DNA of 33,775 nucleotides from Planctomycetaceae bacterium (GTDB lineage: Bacteria; Planctomycetota; Planctomycetia; Planctomycetales; Planctomycetaceae). Location of the stretch: assembly GCA_002724315.1 (NCBI GenBank), contig PBOJ01000159.1:1-33775 (forward strand). Reading direction: 5' to 3'. Below the pieces are notes generated by a model. The model did no database searches, had not been told where the DNA came from, and was given only the letters and a program-made list of their open reading frames with translations. Shown here piece after piece: positions 23,669 through 32,200 of the stretch; positions within the stretch are counted from its first letter, which is position 1; the number at the start of each line of letters is the position of its first letter. A program made the translations under genes and the position numbers.

Positions 23669-24888
23669 CGGAGATCCTTCTCGGAGTCGCGGTGTTCACC
23701 GGCGTGGTGCTGACGTTGGTGGGTGTGATCCTGGCGGCTCGGGCTCGTCTGGAGCCTGGTGGCGAGGTGCAGATATGCATCAACGATCAACAGACGCTGA
23801 CAGTGTCGCCCGGCGGGAAATTGTTGAATGTCCTGGCCGACAACGGGGTCTTCGTCTCATCGGCCTGTGGAGGAGGTGGGACATGTGCCCAGTGCAAAGT
23901 GCACGTGCACGAAGGCGGTGGGGACATTCTCGCTACCGAGACTGGACACATCAGCAAACGAGAGGCTCGTGAGGGCATGCGGCTCAGTTGCCAGGTCGCC
24001 GTCAAGCAAGACATGCAGGTCGACGTTCCACCGGAGGTCTTTGAGACCAGCAAGTGGGAGTGTCGTGTCCGCTCCAACCACAACGTGGCGACCTTCATCA
24101 AGGAACTGGTGCTGGAGTTGCCGGAAGGCGAGGAGGTGGGGTTCAAGCCGGGCGGATTCATTCAGATCGAAGTTCCTCCACACGAGTTGGCCTACAAGAC
24201 ATTCGACATCGAGGAGGAGTATCACGAGGACTGGGATCGTTTCAACCTGTGGGACATCAACTCCAAGGTCGACGAAACGGTCGTGCGGGCCTACTCGATG
24301 GCCAATTATCCCGGCGAAAAGGGCATCATCATGCTCAATGTCCGTGTCGCGTCACCGCCCCCGCGGTCTCCGGCAGGGACTCCCCCGGGGCAAGTGTCAT
24401 CCTACATTTTTGATCGAAAACCCGGCGACGCTGTGACCATCTCGGGCCCGTTCGGGGAGTTCTTCATCAAGGAGTCTCAGAACGAGATGATCTATATCGG
24501 CGGCGGCGCCGGCATGGCTCCGTTGCGGAGTCACATCTACGAGTTGTTCAAGGAGCGGCATACCGATCGGAAGGTGTCCTTCTGGTATGGGGCTCGCAGT
24601 CTTCGGGAAATGTTTTACGTCGAGGAATTCGATGCCCTGGCGGCCGAGAATGACAATTTCGAATGGCATGTGGCGTTGTCCGACCCGTTGCCGGAAGACA
24701 ACTGGGATGGGCACACCGGTTTCATTCACCAGGTGGTGCAGGACAACTACCTGGTGAATCATCCGGCCCCGGAGGATTGCGAGTACTACATCTGTGGGCC
24801 TCCCTTGATGCTACAGGCGGTGCTGGCGATGCTGGACGAACTGGGCGTCGAGCCCGAGAACATCGCATTCGACGATTTCGGCGGCTGA
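23665..24888 (+). CDS. nqrF: Na+-translocating NADH:quinone oxidoreductase subunit F
   Basis: 407 residues from a GTG at 23665 that overlaps the nqrE stop. An N-terminal membrane helix (2-24) is followed by a [2Fe-2S] ferredoxin domain with C68, C74, C77 and C109. The FAD-binding domain has RAYSMAN (208-214), and the NADH domain has [12 protein letters not shown] (278-289) and CGPPLM near the end. This is the electron entry point: NADH to FAD to 2Fe-2S. All key residues are kept. The last residues, FDDFGG, are the typical NqrF end. Confidence 0.97.
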   Translation: MTEILLGVAVFTGVVLTLVGVILAARARLEPGGEVQICINDQQTLTVSPGGKLLNVLADNGVFVSSACGGGGTCAQCKVHVHEGGGDILATETGHISKREAREGMRLSCQVAVKQDMQVDVPPEVFETSKWECRVRSNHNVATFIKELVLELPEGEEVGFKPGGFIQIEVPPHELAYKTFDIEEEYHEDWDRFNLWDINSKVDETVVRAYSMANYPGEKGIIMLNVRVASPPPRSPAGTPPGQVSSYIFDRKPGDAVTISGPFGEFFIKESQNEMIYIGGGAGMAPLRSHIYELFKERHTDRKVSFWYGARSLREMFYVEEFDALAAENDNFEWHVALSDPLPEDNWDGHTGFIHQVVQDNYLVNHPAPEDCEYYICGPPLMLQAVLAMLDELGVEPENIAFDDFGG

Positions 24889-24942
24889 TTTGCCTGGGGA
24901 CCCGGAGTCTCGGTAAGTCGGCTATCCGGGACTGTGCCACCG

Positions 24943-26244
24943 ATGAGAAACCGTATGTTCCGGTTGAGTCCAATGGCGTTCCCGTCTTTTGCGGTGGTCC
25001 TTCTGACGAGCCCTGTGTGGGTCCAGGGGGAAGTGGCGCCGGCTGCGGAAACACTCAATGGCCGGACGATGGGTACCACGTGGTCAGCCACATGGCACGG
25101 ATCACGTGGCAACACCGACGAGGTGCCCGTTTCGGTTGTGGCTGACGAGTTGCAGCGGCTGCTTGAACGCGTCGATGGGATGATGTCGACATGGCGGGAC
25201 GACTCGGAGATCAGTCGATTCAATTCTGCGAGGTCGACTGACTGGTTCCCGGTTTCACATGACACGATGCGGGTGATGCGGCGTGCGTTGGAAATCGCGG
25301 ATGAGAGCGGCGGGGCTTTCGACGTGACGGTCTCGCCGCTCGTCGACTTGTGGGGGTTTGGTGCTGACGGTCAGCGGCAGATTCCGGCCGAGGAACAAGT
25401 GGCCGAAGCGATCCGACGGGTGGGATGGCAAAAACTGGAGGTGCGGTCCGACCCGCCGTCGGTACGGAAAAGTGAACCCGAAGTGACCGTCAATCTCTCT
25501 GCGCTCGCCAAGGGGTACGCCGTTGACCTGTTAGGAATCTATCTGGATTCGATAGCAGTTGCGGGATACTTGGTGGAGGTCGGCGGGGAAACGCGTGTTC
25601 AGGGGAACCGGGCCGATGGCAGTCCCTGGAGAATTGGCATTGAAGAGCCGGTGGCCGGCCAGCGGCGTGTTCGGCAAGTGTTGGCAGTCGGTGGTGATAC
25701 CCGGTCGATTGCGACTTCCGGTGACTACCGAAACAGACGCAATGTCGGCGGCCGGATGCTCTCGCATACGATCGACCCGCGGACCGGGCACCCGGTTGCT
25801 CACAACTTGGCCGCCGTGACAGTCGTGGCCGCGGACTGTATGACAGCCGACGCGCTGGCGACAACACTGATGGTTCTGGGACCGGAAAACGGACTGGCTC
25901 ACGCGCGGCGCCACGGTGTGGCCGCGCTGCTGTTGACGCGGACAGGAACGACCATCCACGAGCAGGCGACCGACGAATTCTTGGCATTGTCCGGCGACGG
26001 CGGTGGTGGCTTGTGGGGGACCTGGGTTCCTGTCCTGGGACTGGTTGTGTTGGCGGTGTGCGGGTTGTCGGCCGGTGTTCTGTTGAACGGCCGAGGGCTT
26101 GTGGGAAGTTGCGGCGGATTGGCCCTGATGTGCGATCGTCGCGAGGATCCGCTCTGTGCGGCTTGTGGCGTGCGGGGAGAGGACGCGAATGCCGAAGGTG
26201 ATGAAATGGCCTTCGAACCGTCGCACAGCGGGACCGCCGAATAG
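24943..26244 (+). CDS. apbE: ApbE FAD:protein FMN transferase fused to an NqrM-like maturation domain
   Basis: 433 residues from the ATG at 24943; GTG 24934 and ATGs 24952 and 24970 are alternatives and no strong ribosome binding site decides. Residues 1-30 are a signal peptide or anchor. Residues 38-345 are ApbE: TMGTTWSATW (42-51), MSTWRDDSEISRFN (81-94), the NLSALAKGYAVD block (184-195), VEVGGETRVQG (211-221) and a C-terminal HTIDPRTGHPV (275-285) with the conserved Asp/Thr of the metal site near 300-306 (MTADALAT). It transfers FMN from FAD to Thr of NqrB and NqrC in the periplasm. After a Gly-rich linker, residues 361-383 are a membrane helix and then GSCGGLALMC...DPLCAAC (C390, C397, C405, C408), which matches NqrM (DUF539), the factor needed to mature the NqrD/E iron site. 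The single helix puts ApbE outside and the Cys tail inside. Confidence 0.88.
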   Translation: MRNRMFRLSPMAFPSFAVVLLTSPVWVQGEVAPAAETLNGRTMGTTWSATWHGSRGNTDEVPVSVVADELQRLLERVDGMMSTWRDDSEISRFNSARSTDWFPVSHDTMRVMRRALEIADESGGAFDVTVSPLVDLWGFGADGQRQIPAEEQVAEAIRRVGWQKLEVRSDPPSVRKSEPEVTVNLSALAKGYAVDLLGIYLDSIAVAGYLVEVGGETRVQGNRADGSPWRIGIEEPVAGQRRVRQVLAVGGDTRSIATSGDYRNRRNVGGRMLSHTIDPRTGHPVAHNLAAVTVVAADCMTADALATTLMVLGPENGLAHARRHGVAALLLTRTGTTIHEQATDEFLALSGDGGGGLWGTWVPVLGLVVLAVCGLSAGVLLNGRGLVGSCGGLALMCDRREDPLCAACGVRGEDANAEGDEMAFEPSHSGTAE

Positions 26245-26259
26245 ACAGGAAGGGACGCC

Positions 26260-27459
26260 GTGACACACGTGGATTTGGTGATCGCCGGTGGTGGAATTGT
26301 CGGTCTGGCGACCGCGTACCGGTTCCTGGAGCGGTATCCCGATCGACGGGTCGTGATCCTGGAGAAAGAACACGATGTTGCTGAACATCAAACCGGTCAC
26401 AATTCCGGGGTGCTTCATTCGGGCATTTATTACAAGCCCGGCTCTTTGAAAGCACAAAATTGCCGCGCGGGCAAACTGGCGATGGAGAGGTTCTGCAAGG
26501 AGTACGGAATCGCCTTCGAGCGTTGCGGCAAGGTGATTGTTGCGGTCGACGAGAACGAATTCCCGGCGCTGGAACGGATATTTGACCGCGGACAGGCGAG
26601 CGGAGTTCAGTGCGAGATGATCGGGGCTGAACGGTTGGGTGAACTCGAACCGCACGCGGCAGGTTTGCGGGCGATTCATGTTCCGGAGGCGGGGATTGTT
26701 GATTACCGGGAGGTGTGTCGAAAGTTGGCTGAATTGATCAGTCAGCGAGGGGCGGAGATTCGCTTTGGGCATCGGGTTTGTGCCATTCGCCAGAGTGATC
26801 GGGAAGTGGTGGTGGAAACCACCGAGGGAGAAGTGGCCGGCGATTTGCTGGTCAACTGTACGGGACTGCATTGTGACCGGGTCACCCGAATGGGCGGTGT
26901 GCGGCCGGACGCGAAGATTGTTCCGTTTCGAGGGGAGTACTACGAATTGACCTCGGAGGCGACGCACCTGTGCCGAAATCTGATTTACCCGACCCCCGAT
27001 CCGAAGTTTCCGTTTCTGGGTGTTCATTTCACTCGAATGATTCATGGAGGTGTCGAGTGTGGGCCAAACGCAGTTCTGGCGTTTGCCCGCGAGGGGTATC
27101 GCAAGCGGGATATCAATCTGCGTGACCTTTGTGAATCTCTGACCTACATGGGTTTTTTGAGAATGGCATCTCGTCACTGGCGGACAGGGATGGGGGAAAT
27201 GTGGCGGTCCTTCAGCAAGCAGGCTTTTGTGAAGGCGCTGTCGCGATTGTTGCCGGCCATTCGGGCTGAACACCTGGTGGCCGCACCGGCCGGTGTTCGT
27301 GCTCAGGCGTTGTCACCGGACGGGACGCTTGTCGACGACTTCCTGGTTCAGCCCAATGCGAGGATCGTCAACGTCGGCAACGCGCCCTCGCCGGCCGCGA
27401 CAGCGTCGCTGAATGTCGGGTCCCTGGTCGTGGACCGGCTGGTAGAACGAATCGAGTAA
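26260..27459 (+). CDS. lhgO: L-2-hydroxyglutarate oxidase/dehydrogenase (LhgO-like)
   Basis: 399 residues from a GTG at 26260 with AGGAAGGG upstream. The DAO-fold FAD motif is VIAGGGIVGLATAYRF (7-22); HQTGHNSGVLHSGIYYKPGS (44-63) is the LhgO signature, and the C-terminal PAGVRAQAL...LVDDF and NAPSPAATASLNVG match the family. LhgO oxidises L-2-hydroxyglutarate to 2-oxoglutarate and in Escherichia coli passes electrons to the membrane quinone pool. The gene lies 15 bp after the ApbE-NqrM gene, in the same operon as the quinone-reducing NQR. There are no membrane helices; attachment would be peripheral. Confidence 0.88.
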   Translation: MTHVDLVIAGGGIVGLATAYRFLERYPDRRVVILEKEHDVAEHQTGHNSGVLHSGIYYKPGSLKAQNCRAGKLAMERFCKEYGIAFERCGKVIVAVDENEFPALERIFDRGQASGVQCEMIGAERLGELEPHAAGLRAIHVPEAGIVDYREVCRKLAELISQRGAEIRFGHRVCAIRQSDREVVVETTEGEVAGDLLVNCTGLHCDRVTRMGGVRPDAKIVPFRGEYYELTSEATHLCRNLIYPTPDPKFPFLGVHFTRMIHGGVECGPNAVLAFAREGYRKRDINLRDLCESLTYMGFLRMASRHWRTGMGEMWRSFSKQAFVKALSRLLPAIRAEHLVAAPAGVRAQALSPDGTLVDDFLVQPNARIVNVGNAPSPAATASLNVGSLVVDRLVERIE

Positions 27460-27473
27460 GTGAAACGAGGGGC

Positions 27474-28571
27474 ATGGGCGTGGGCGAAACAGGTGGAATA
27501 GTCTTCGACGCTGGCCGGCTGGAGGAATTCGCGAGACGCGTCTTCGTACAGTTCGGTGTCAGAGCGGCTGATGCTGAGGAGGCAGCGAGGATCCTGTCCC
27601 TGGCCGATCTCCGCGGGATTGACTCCCACGGCATTGCTCGACTGCATGCTTATTCGCGGATGCTCGACAAAGGTCGGATCAACCCGGCGCCAGAAATGAC
27701 GATTGTTCGAGAAACACCCGGCACGGCAACGGTCGACGGCGACAACGGTCTGGGGTTGATCGTGGGGCCATGGGCGAACCGGTTGGCCATGGAGAAGGCG
27801 GAAACCGTCGGGACCGGCTGGGTGGCTGTTCGGGGCAGCAACCACTTTGGCATTGCCGGCTACTACGTGTTGGAGGCTCTCGAACGCGACCAGTTGGGCT
27901 GGGCGATGACCAACACCACGAAGATTGTCGCCCCCATGTGGGGGGCCGAGCGAATGCTGGGCACCAATCCCATCGCGATCGCGTTTCCGGGTTGTGAGGA
28001 GCCGCCGATCGTCATTGACATGGCGTCTCCGGCTGCAGCCTACGGGAAAATCGAGATGGCGATCCGGGAGGACAAGTCAATTCCCGAGGGTTGGGCAATC
28101 GATCGGGATGGGGTGCCGACAACCGAACCCAACGAGATGGCCGACGGCGGGGCGATGTTGCCACTGGGATCGACAAGGGAACAGGGTGGTCACAAGGGGT
28201 ATTGTCTGGGGGCGATGATCGACCTGTTGTCGGGAGTCCTGAGCGGGGCCAACTGGGGGCCATTTGCGCCGGTGTTCACTACTGAGTTCGAGGAGCCCCC
28301 GCGACGTGTGGGCATCGGACTGGGGCACCTGTTCGGTGCGATGCGGATTGACGCCTTTATCGATCCGGACGAATTCAAACGACAGGTCGACGATTGGATC
28401 CGCACCTTTCGGCAAACCAAGCCGGCGCCGGGCACCGATGGTCCCATCATTCCCGGTGATCCGGAGCGAGAGGCGGAGTCGGTCCGTCGAGAGTCCGGCA
28501 TCCCACTGGTTGCAGCTGTTGTCGAGGATTTGCGGGAGGTGGCTGAGATCTCGGGAGTGCCGTTCGACTAG
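27474..28571 (+). CDS. Malate/L-lactate/ureidoglycolate dehydrogenase family (Ldh2) protein
   Basis: 365 residues from the ATG at 27474, 14 bp after lhgO, with GAGGGG upstream; a GTG at 27480 is an alternative. Family motifs are LRGIDSHGIARLHAY (46-60, H52), VAVRGSNHFGIAGYY (117-131, H124 the likely catalytic His), MLGTNPIAIAFP and KGYCLGAMIDLLSG. These enzymes reversibly oxidise 2-hydroxyacids with NAD(P)+, independently of the Rossmann-fold LDH/MDH class; substrates include malate, sulfolactate and ureidoglycolate. The precise substrate is not readable. The neighbouring LhgO suggests 2-hydroxyacid metabolism. The TAG stop overlaps the LRR gene's TAG in CTAG at 28568-28571. Confidence 0.88.
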   Translation: MGVGETGGIVFDAGRLEEFARRVFVQFGVRAADAEEAARILSLADLRGIDSHGIARLHAYSRMLDKGRINPAPEMTIVRETPGTATVDGDNGLGLIVGPWANRLAMEKAETVGTGWVAVRGSNHFGIAGYYVLEALERDQLGWAMTNTTKIVAPMWGAERMLGTNPIAIAFPGCEEPPIVIDMASPAAAYGKIEMAIREDKSIPEGWAIDRDGVPTTEPNEMADGGAMLPLGSTREQGGHKGYCLGAMIDLLSGVLSGANWGPFAPVFTTEFEEPPRRVGIGLGHLFGAMRIDAFIDPDEFKRQVDDWIRTFRQTKPAPGTDGPIIPGDPEREAESVRRESGIPLVAAVVEDLREVAEISGVPFD

Positions 28572-29905
28572 CGGATGATCCGACAGCCGGGCAGTTGTGT
28601 GGCCAGTTGTTTGGCGCCCGCGGCCGTGACGGCCGTCCCTGAGATAGTCAGTTGTTTCAGGCCGGCAACGGCCTTGAATTTGGGCAGGTCTGCGTCCCCG
28701 ATCTTCGTGCCAGTCAGGTCCAGGTTGGCGAGGGTCTTGTGCCCCGCGAGGTGCTGCAGGCCGTCTGCGGTAACGTTGGTGCCGCCGAACCCCACCTGGT
28801 AGATCACGGTGAGTGATTCGAGTCGCGGCAGCTTGGCGAGTTGGGCCATTCCGGCGTTGCCCAGGCCTGTGAGGCCAAGGTCGAGTGATCTGAGATTCGT
28901 GAGTTTGGTGAGGGGGGCGATCGTCGCGTCATTGACTCGCGTTGCCGAGAGGTTCAGATGCTGAAGTTGGGACAGTGTGGTCAGCCGTGCCAGGCCGGCG
29001 CCGGTGATCGATTGTTTCTCGAAACCGGTTTTTCGGAGCACCAGTCCCTGGAGGGATGTCAGCCGGGCAAGGTGGACGGTCGAAGCGTCGACGATCAACG
29101 GGCAGTTTTCCAGGTTGAGGGCTTTCAGCTTGCGGAAAGCTGCCAGGCGGGCAATTGAATCACCAGTGACGTCGGTGTCGGCCAAGTCGAGACACGCCAG
29201 GTCCGAAAGCACGGACAATTTGTCGAGAGAGTTGCCTTCAATACGGGTGCCGGAAAGTCCGAGGGCTTTCAGTCGGGACAAAGAGGCCAGGGCGGCCATT
29301 CCGTTGTCTGTAACTCGCGTGCCCGGAAGTGAGAGTTGAACCAGGGAGGGAAGGGACGCGATGGCTGTTGTCGCGGAGTCGTTGATTCGACGACCGGAAA
29401 GTTCGAGGACTCGAAGCTTCTTTAGAGGTTTCAACGCGACAAGGCCTGGTGAACTGACCCGAGTGACCCCGAGGTCGAGTTCTCGCAGTTCAACCAATGC
29501 CCCGATGTTCTTGAGAGAGTTGTCGTCGATGCGTGTTCCGTAAAGGTCCAGGACTTGCAGTTGGTTCTTCAGGGGCAGGAGCCCTGAAATGCCGGGATTG
29601 GTGATCCCGGTGTTTCGCAGGCTGACCCCGACAAGGTGTTTCTGGCGTGTCAGTGATTGGAGGACACCGGCCTTGATCCTGCCGTCTTTGTCGATGTGGT
29701 CGTCGGTCAACGTCGCGAACGTTGCTGTGGCGGGCGATTCGGCTGAACGCACGGGGACAAAACGTGACAACTCCCGCCAGCGATTGGCGTGTCGAAGTTT
29801 CACGGATTGCGCCAGCGGATCCGGTTTCAGTGTGTCGGCGTTTTGGGACAGGCACTGGCCGGTGGTGGCCAGGAGGGCGAGAAGGGCTGTGGCGAGACGT
29901 GGCAT
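28568..29905 (-). CDS. Exported leucine-rich-repeat protein
   Basis: 445 residues from the ATG at 29905; the frame stays open to 31309, but the upstream part is antisense to the PQQ-like gene and has no protein-like character. A signal peptide (LATALLALLATTGQCLSQ) is followed by about 80 unassigned residues and then about 13 leucine-rich repeats of roughly 24 residues with the pattern LxxLxxLxLSGTRIxD, the bacterial/ribonuclease-inhibitor-like type seen in many planctomycete proteins. The repeats probably form a curved solenoid for protein binding outside the cytoplasm. No enzymatic domain is visible. No clear ribosome binding site precedes the start. Confidence 0.85.
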   Translation of the reverse strand: MPRLATALLALLATTGQCLSQNADTLKPDPLAQSVKLRHANRWRELSRFVPVRSAESPATATFATLTDDHIDKDGRIKAGVLQSLTRQKHLVGVSLRNTGITNPGISGLLPLKNQLQVLDLYGTRIDDNSLKNIGALVELRELDLGVTRVSSPGLVALKPLKKLRVLELSGRRINDSATTAIASLPSLVQLSLPGTRVTDNGMAALASLSRLKALGLSGTRIEGNSLDKLSVLSDLACLDLADTDVTGDSIARLAAFRKLKALNLENCPLIVDASTVHLARLTSLQGLVLRKTGFEKQSITGAGLARLTTLSQLQHLNLSATRVNDATIAPLTKLTNLRSLDLGLTGLGNAGMAQLAKLPRLESLTVIYQVGFGGTNVTADGLQHLAGHKTLANLDLTGTKIGDADLPKFKAVAGLKQLTISGTAVTAAGAKQLATQLPGCRIIR

Positions 29906-30006
29906 CGGTGTGTGCTCATGTTGACGCGGGTTGGGACAGCCAGCATCCTCGATGCCAGGGCGCGCTGGCAAGTCCGCACAACCGGGAAGCTGGCTTCTTG
30001 AGCCGG

Positions 30007-30036
30007 TTGTGATGTTCGGATCGGCCCTCGTATACT
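30007..30036 (+). promoter_or_regulatory. Candidate promoter for the PQQ-like gene
   Basis: TTGTGA (30007-30012), an 18-bp spacer, then TATACT (30031-30036), 41 bp before the ATG at 30077. It has the same spacing and -10 hexamer as the candidate before the DUF1549 gene (32113-32142). Confidence 0.45.
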
Positions 30037-30076
30037 GGCCCCGCCCGAAGACGTTGTCCCTACTGGTGTGGTTGGA

Positions 30077-31336
30077 ATGAACCGTATCGCATGCGCTCTG
30101 CTGGTGTTGATCGTGGTGAACCCGGCAGCGAGTGACGCTGCCGATTGGCCGCAATGGCGAGGTCCCGCTCGGAACGGCATCTCCGCCGATACCGGTTTGT
30201 TGCAACGTTGGCCCAAGGGGGGGCCGCGATTGGTTCGGACGGTCAAAGGGCTGGGCAATGGGTACGCCAGCCAGGTGATTGCCGCCGGGCGAGTGGTCAC
30301 AATTGGCAAGGATGGCCAGGCGGTGTTTGCCAGATGCTTCTCTGAAAAAGACGGCACCAGGTTGTGGTCGACGCAGATCGGGAAGAGCGGTCGCAAGGCA
30401 CTGTCGACACCCACGATTGACGGCGACCGGGTCTACGCGCTGGATCCCGACGGAAATCTGCACTGCCTCCAGGCCGAAGATGGAAAGGTCATCTGGAAAC
30501 GAAGTTTTGCGGCTGAATTTGGTGGTCGGCTGCAAAATGGCCGAGGGTTTGCCGAATCGCCACTGGTTGATGGCGAGTCGGTGGTCGGGACACCTGGTGG
30601 GGCTGACCACACGATGGTCTTGCTGGACAAGATCAGCGGCAAGGCCCGCTGGAGCTGTGCCGTCAAGCCGTTTGGACCGCGTGGGCGTGTCGGTGCGGGG
30701 TTTTCTTCTCCGGTCGCCCTGACGGTGGGGGGAGTGAGGATCTACGTCCAGTTCATAGGTCACGGCGTGATCGGGGTTCGTGCATCCGATGGAAAGTTTC
30801 TGTGGGGATACAACAAGATCGCCGTTCCCCAAGCGAATATTCCCACCCCTGTGACTGTCGGGAACCGGGTGTTCGCCTCCAATGGCTACAACTGCGGGTC
30901 GGCGTTGTTGACGTTGTCGGGTGACGGACGCGGCGGAGTCAAAATGGCCGAAGAATATCATCTGAGGGGGCGTGAATTCCAAAATCATCACGGTGGGTTT
31001 GTGCACGTGGATGGACATATTTACGGAGGCCACGGAAGCAACAACGGGTTGCCAACGTGCATCGAGTTGGATTCCGGTGATGTGTTGTGGAAACGACGTG
31101 GTCCCGGGTCGGGGTCGGCGGCAATGCTCTTTGCTGACGGAAACCTTTACATGAGATACTCCAACGGTGTGGTGGCCCTGGTGGATGCCACTCCTGATGG
31201 GTTCCGGCTGACCGGAACGTTGAGGTTGCCCGGCGTTGGGAATGACAGCTGGTCCCATCCGGCGTTGGCCAACGGTCACCTCTATCTGCGCGAAAATGAT
31301 TCGTTGCACATTTACGATGTGCGAGCCGGAGAGTGA
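30077..31336 (+). CDS. Exported PQQ-like beta-propeller protein
   Basis: 419 residues from the ATG at 30077; a GTG at 30068 would add three residues. A signal peptide (residues 1-24, ending AASDAA) precedes ADWPQWRGPARNGIS, a typical planctomycete start for this family. The rest is a set of propeller blades with PQQ-repeat character: YALDPDGNLHCLQAEDGKVIWKR and VRASDGKFLWGYN-type strands (shortened here), and CIELDSGDVLWKR. No PQQ-binding or catalytic residues of quinoprotein dehydrogenases can be identified, so it is probably a structural or binding propeller. It overlaps no real gene; the open frame opposite is a shadow. Confidence 0.9.
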   Translation: MNRIACALLVLIVVNPAASDAADWPQWRGPARNGISADTGLLQRWPKGGPRLVRTVKGLGNGYASQVIAAGRVVTIGKDGQAVFARCFSEKDGTRLWSTQIGKSGRKALSTPTIDGDRVYALDPDGNLHCLQAEDGKVIWKRSFAAEFGGRLQNGRGFAESPLVDGESVVGTPGGADHTMVLLDKISGKARWSCAVKPFGPRGRVGAGFSSPVALTVGGVRIYVQFIGHGVIGVRASDGKFLWGYNKIAVPQANIPTPVTVGNRVFASNGYNCGSALLTLSGDGRGGVKMAEEYHLRGREFQNHHGGFVHVDGHIYGGHGSNNGLPTCIELDSGDVLWKRRGPGSGSAAMLFADGNLYMRYSNGVVALVDATPDGFRLTGTLRLPGVGNDSWSHPALANGHLYLRENDSLHIYDVRAGE

Positions 31337-31355
31337 CGTCTACCGGGAGGCTGAG

Positions 31356-32102
31356 GTGACGGCACCCGACTCGAGTCGATCGGGAGCGATGCTGAGAATG
31401 GGGCTGTTGCTGGGCTTTGGTGGCCTCGTGGCGGTAGGCGTCTGGTCCACGGGTGGAGGCCGTGTGGCGACGTGGTTGATCGAGCGTGAAGAGGTGCTCG
31501 AGAGGTGGGTCGCTCAGAATGCATTCGCGGCTGGACTGACGGCGCTAGGGGTCTATGTCGTTGTCGCAGGATTGTCGATCCCCGTGGCGACGGTGTTGTC
31601 GCTGGCGTTGGGGCGGTTGCTCGGTTTTTGGTCCGCGCTGCTTGTTGTCAGTTTCGGGTCAACAATCGGGGCGACACTGGCGATGATGGCAGCCCGGACG
31701 CTGTTGCGAGAATCCGTGCTGAAGCGGCTGGGGGTGAAGGGGCAGGGGGTCCTGGCGAGATTTGATCGCAATGGCGCTGTCTATCTGTACACGTTGCGAA
31801 TGATGCCGCAGATGCCCTTTGTTCTGGTCAACCTGGTTATGGGACTGTCGGCAGTCCGGATCTGGACCTTCTACTGGATCAGCCAGGTCGGGATGTTGCC
31901 GGCGACATCCCTGATCGTTTTGACGGGCTCTCAATTGCCGTCCTTGGCTGCGGTGGCACGTGGTGAGACTGCAGAGATCCTGACGTGGCCGTTGATGGCG
32001 AGCCTGGTTGTGTTGGGATTCTTTCCATTGGCGGTACGGTTGTGCTGGCCCGTTGACGGTGGTGAAGAACCAGGCGGGGATGGTCGGGAGAGTGTGAGTT
32101 GA
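31356..32102 (+). CDS. TVP38/TMEM64 (DedA-related) membrane protein
   Basis: 248 residues from the GTG at 31356, chosen because GGGAGG lies 5 bp upstream; the frame is open back to 31236, but that stretch overlaps the PQQ-like gene. Six or so membrane segments are seen. The VTT/SNARE-associated core is clear: a re-entrant LSIPVATVLSLALGRLLGF loop, GSTIGATLAMMAAR, then RMMPQMPFVLVNLVMGLS with the conserved Arg, Pro and Asn, and GMLPATSLIVLTGSQL. Members are linked to lipid scrambling and membrane stability. It lies 19 bp after the PQQ-like gene, so the two are probably co-transcribed; a functional link is not evident. Confidence 0.87.
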   Translation: MTAPDSSRSGAMLRMGLLLGFGGLVAVGVWSTGGGRVATWLIEREEVLERWVAQNAFAAGLTALGVYVVVAGLSIPVATVLSLALGRLLGFWSALLVVSFGSTIGATLAMMAARTLLRESVLKRLGVKGQGVLARFDRNGAVYLYTLRMMPQMPFVLVNLVMGLSAVRIWTFYWISQVGMLPATSLIVLTGSQLPSLAAVARGETAEILTWPLMASLVVLGFFPLAVRLCWPVDGGEEPGGDGRESVS

Positions 32103-32112
32103 CCGGATCATC

Positions 32113-32142
32113 TTGGTGCCGTTTGAGGATGTGATCTATACT
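32113..32142 (+). promoter_or_regulatory. Candidate promoter for the DUF1549 gene
   Basis: TTGGTG (32113-32118), an 18-bp spacer, then TATACT (32137-32142), 59 bp before the ATG at 32201. The -35 element is poor. Confidence 0.35.
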
Positions 32143-32200
32143 GTTCGGATACTGGTGGCTGATGCCACGATGTCGTTTGGGACCTCGGATTGACGACGTG

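Noticed and set aside
25531..27273. A 580-codon minus-strand frame opposite apbE and lhgO
   Set aside because: It crosses two real genes, has no domain, and its composition is that of an antisense shadow in GC-rich DNA.
29906..31309. A 913-codon open frame on the minus strand from 31309 to 28568
   Set aside because: Only the last 445 codons (LRR protein from 29905) look like protein. The upstream part lies antisense to the PQQ-like gene, is rich in His, Pro, Arg and Gln, and has no domain or start site.
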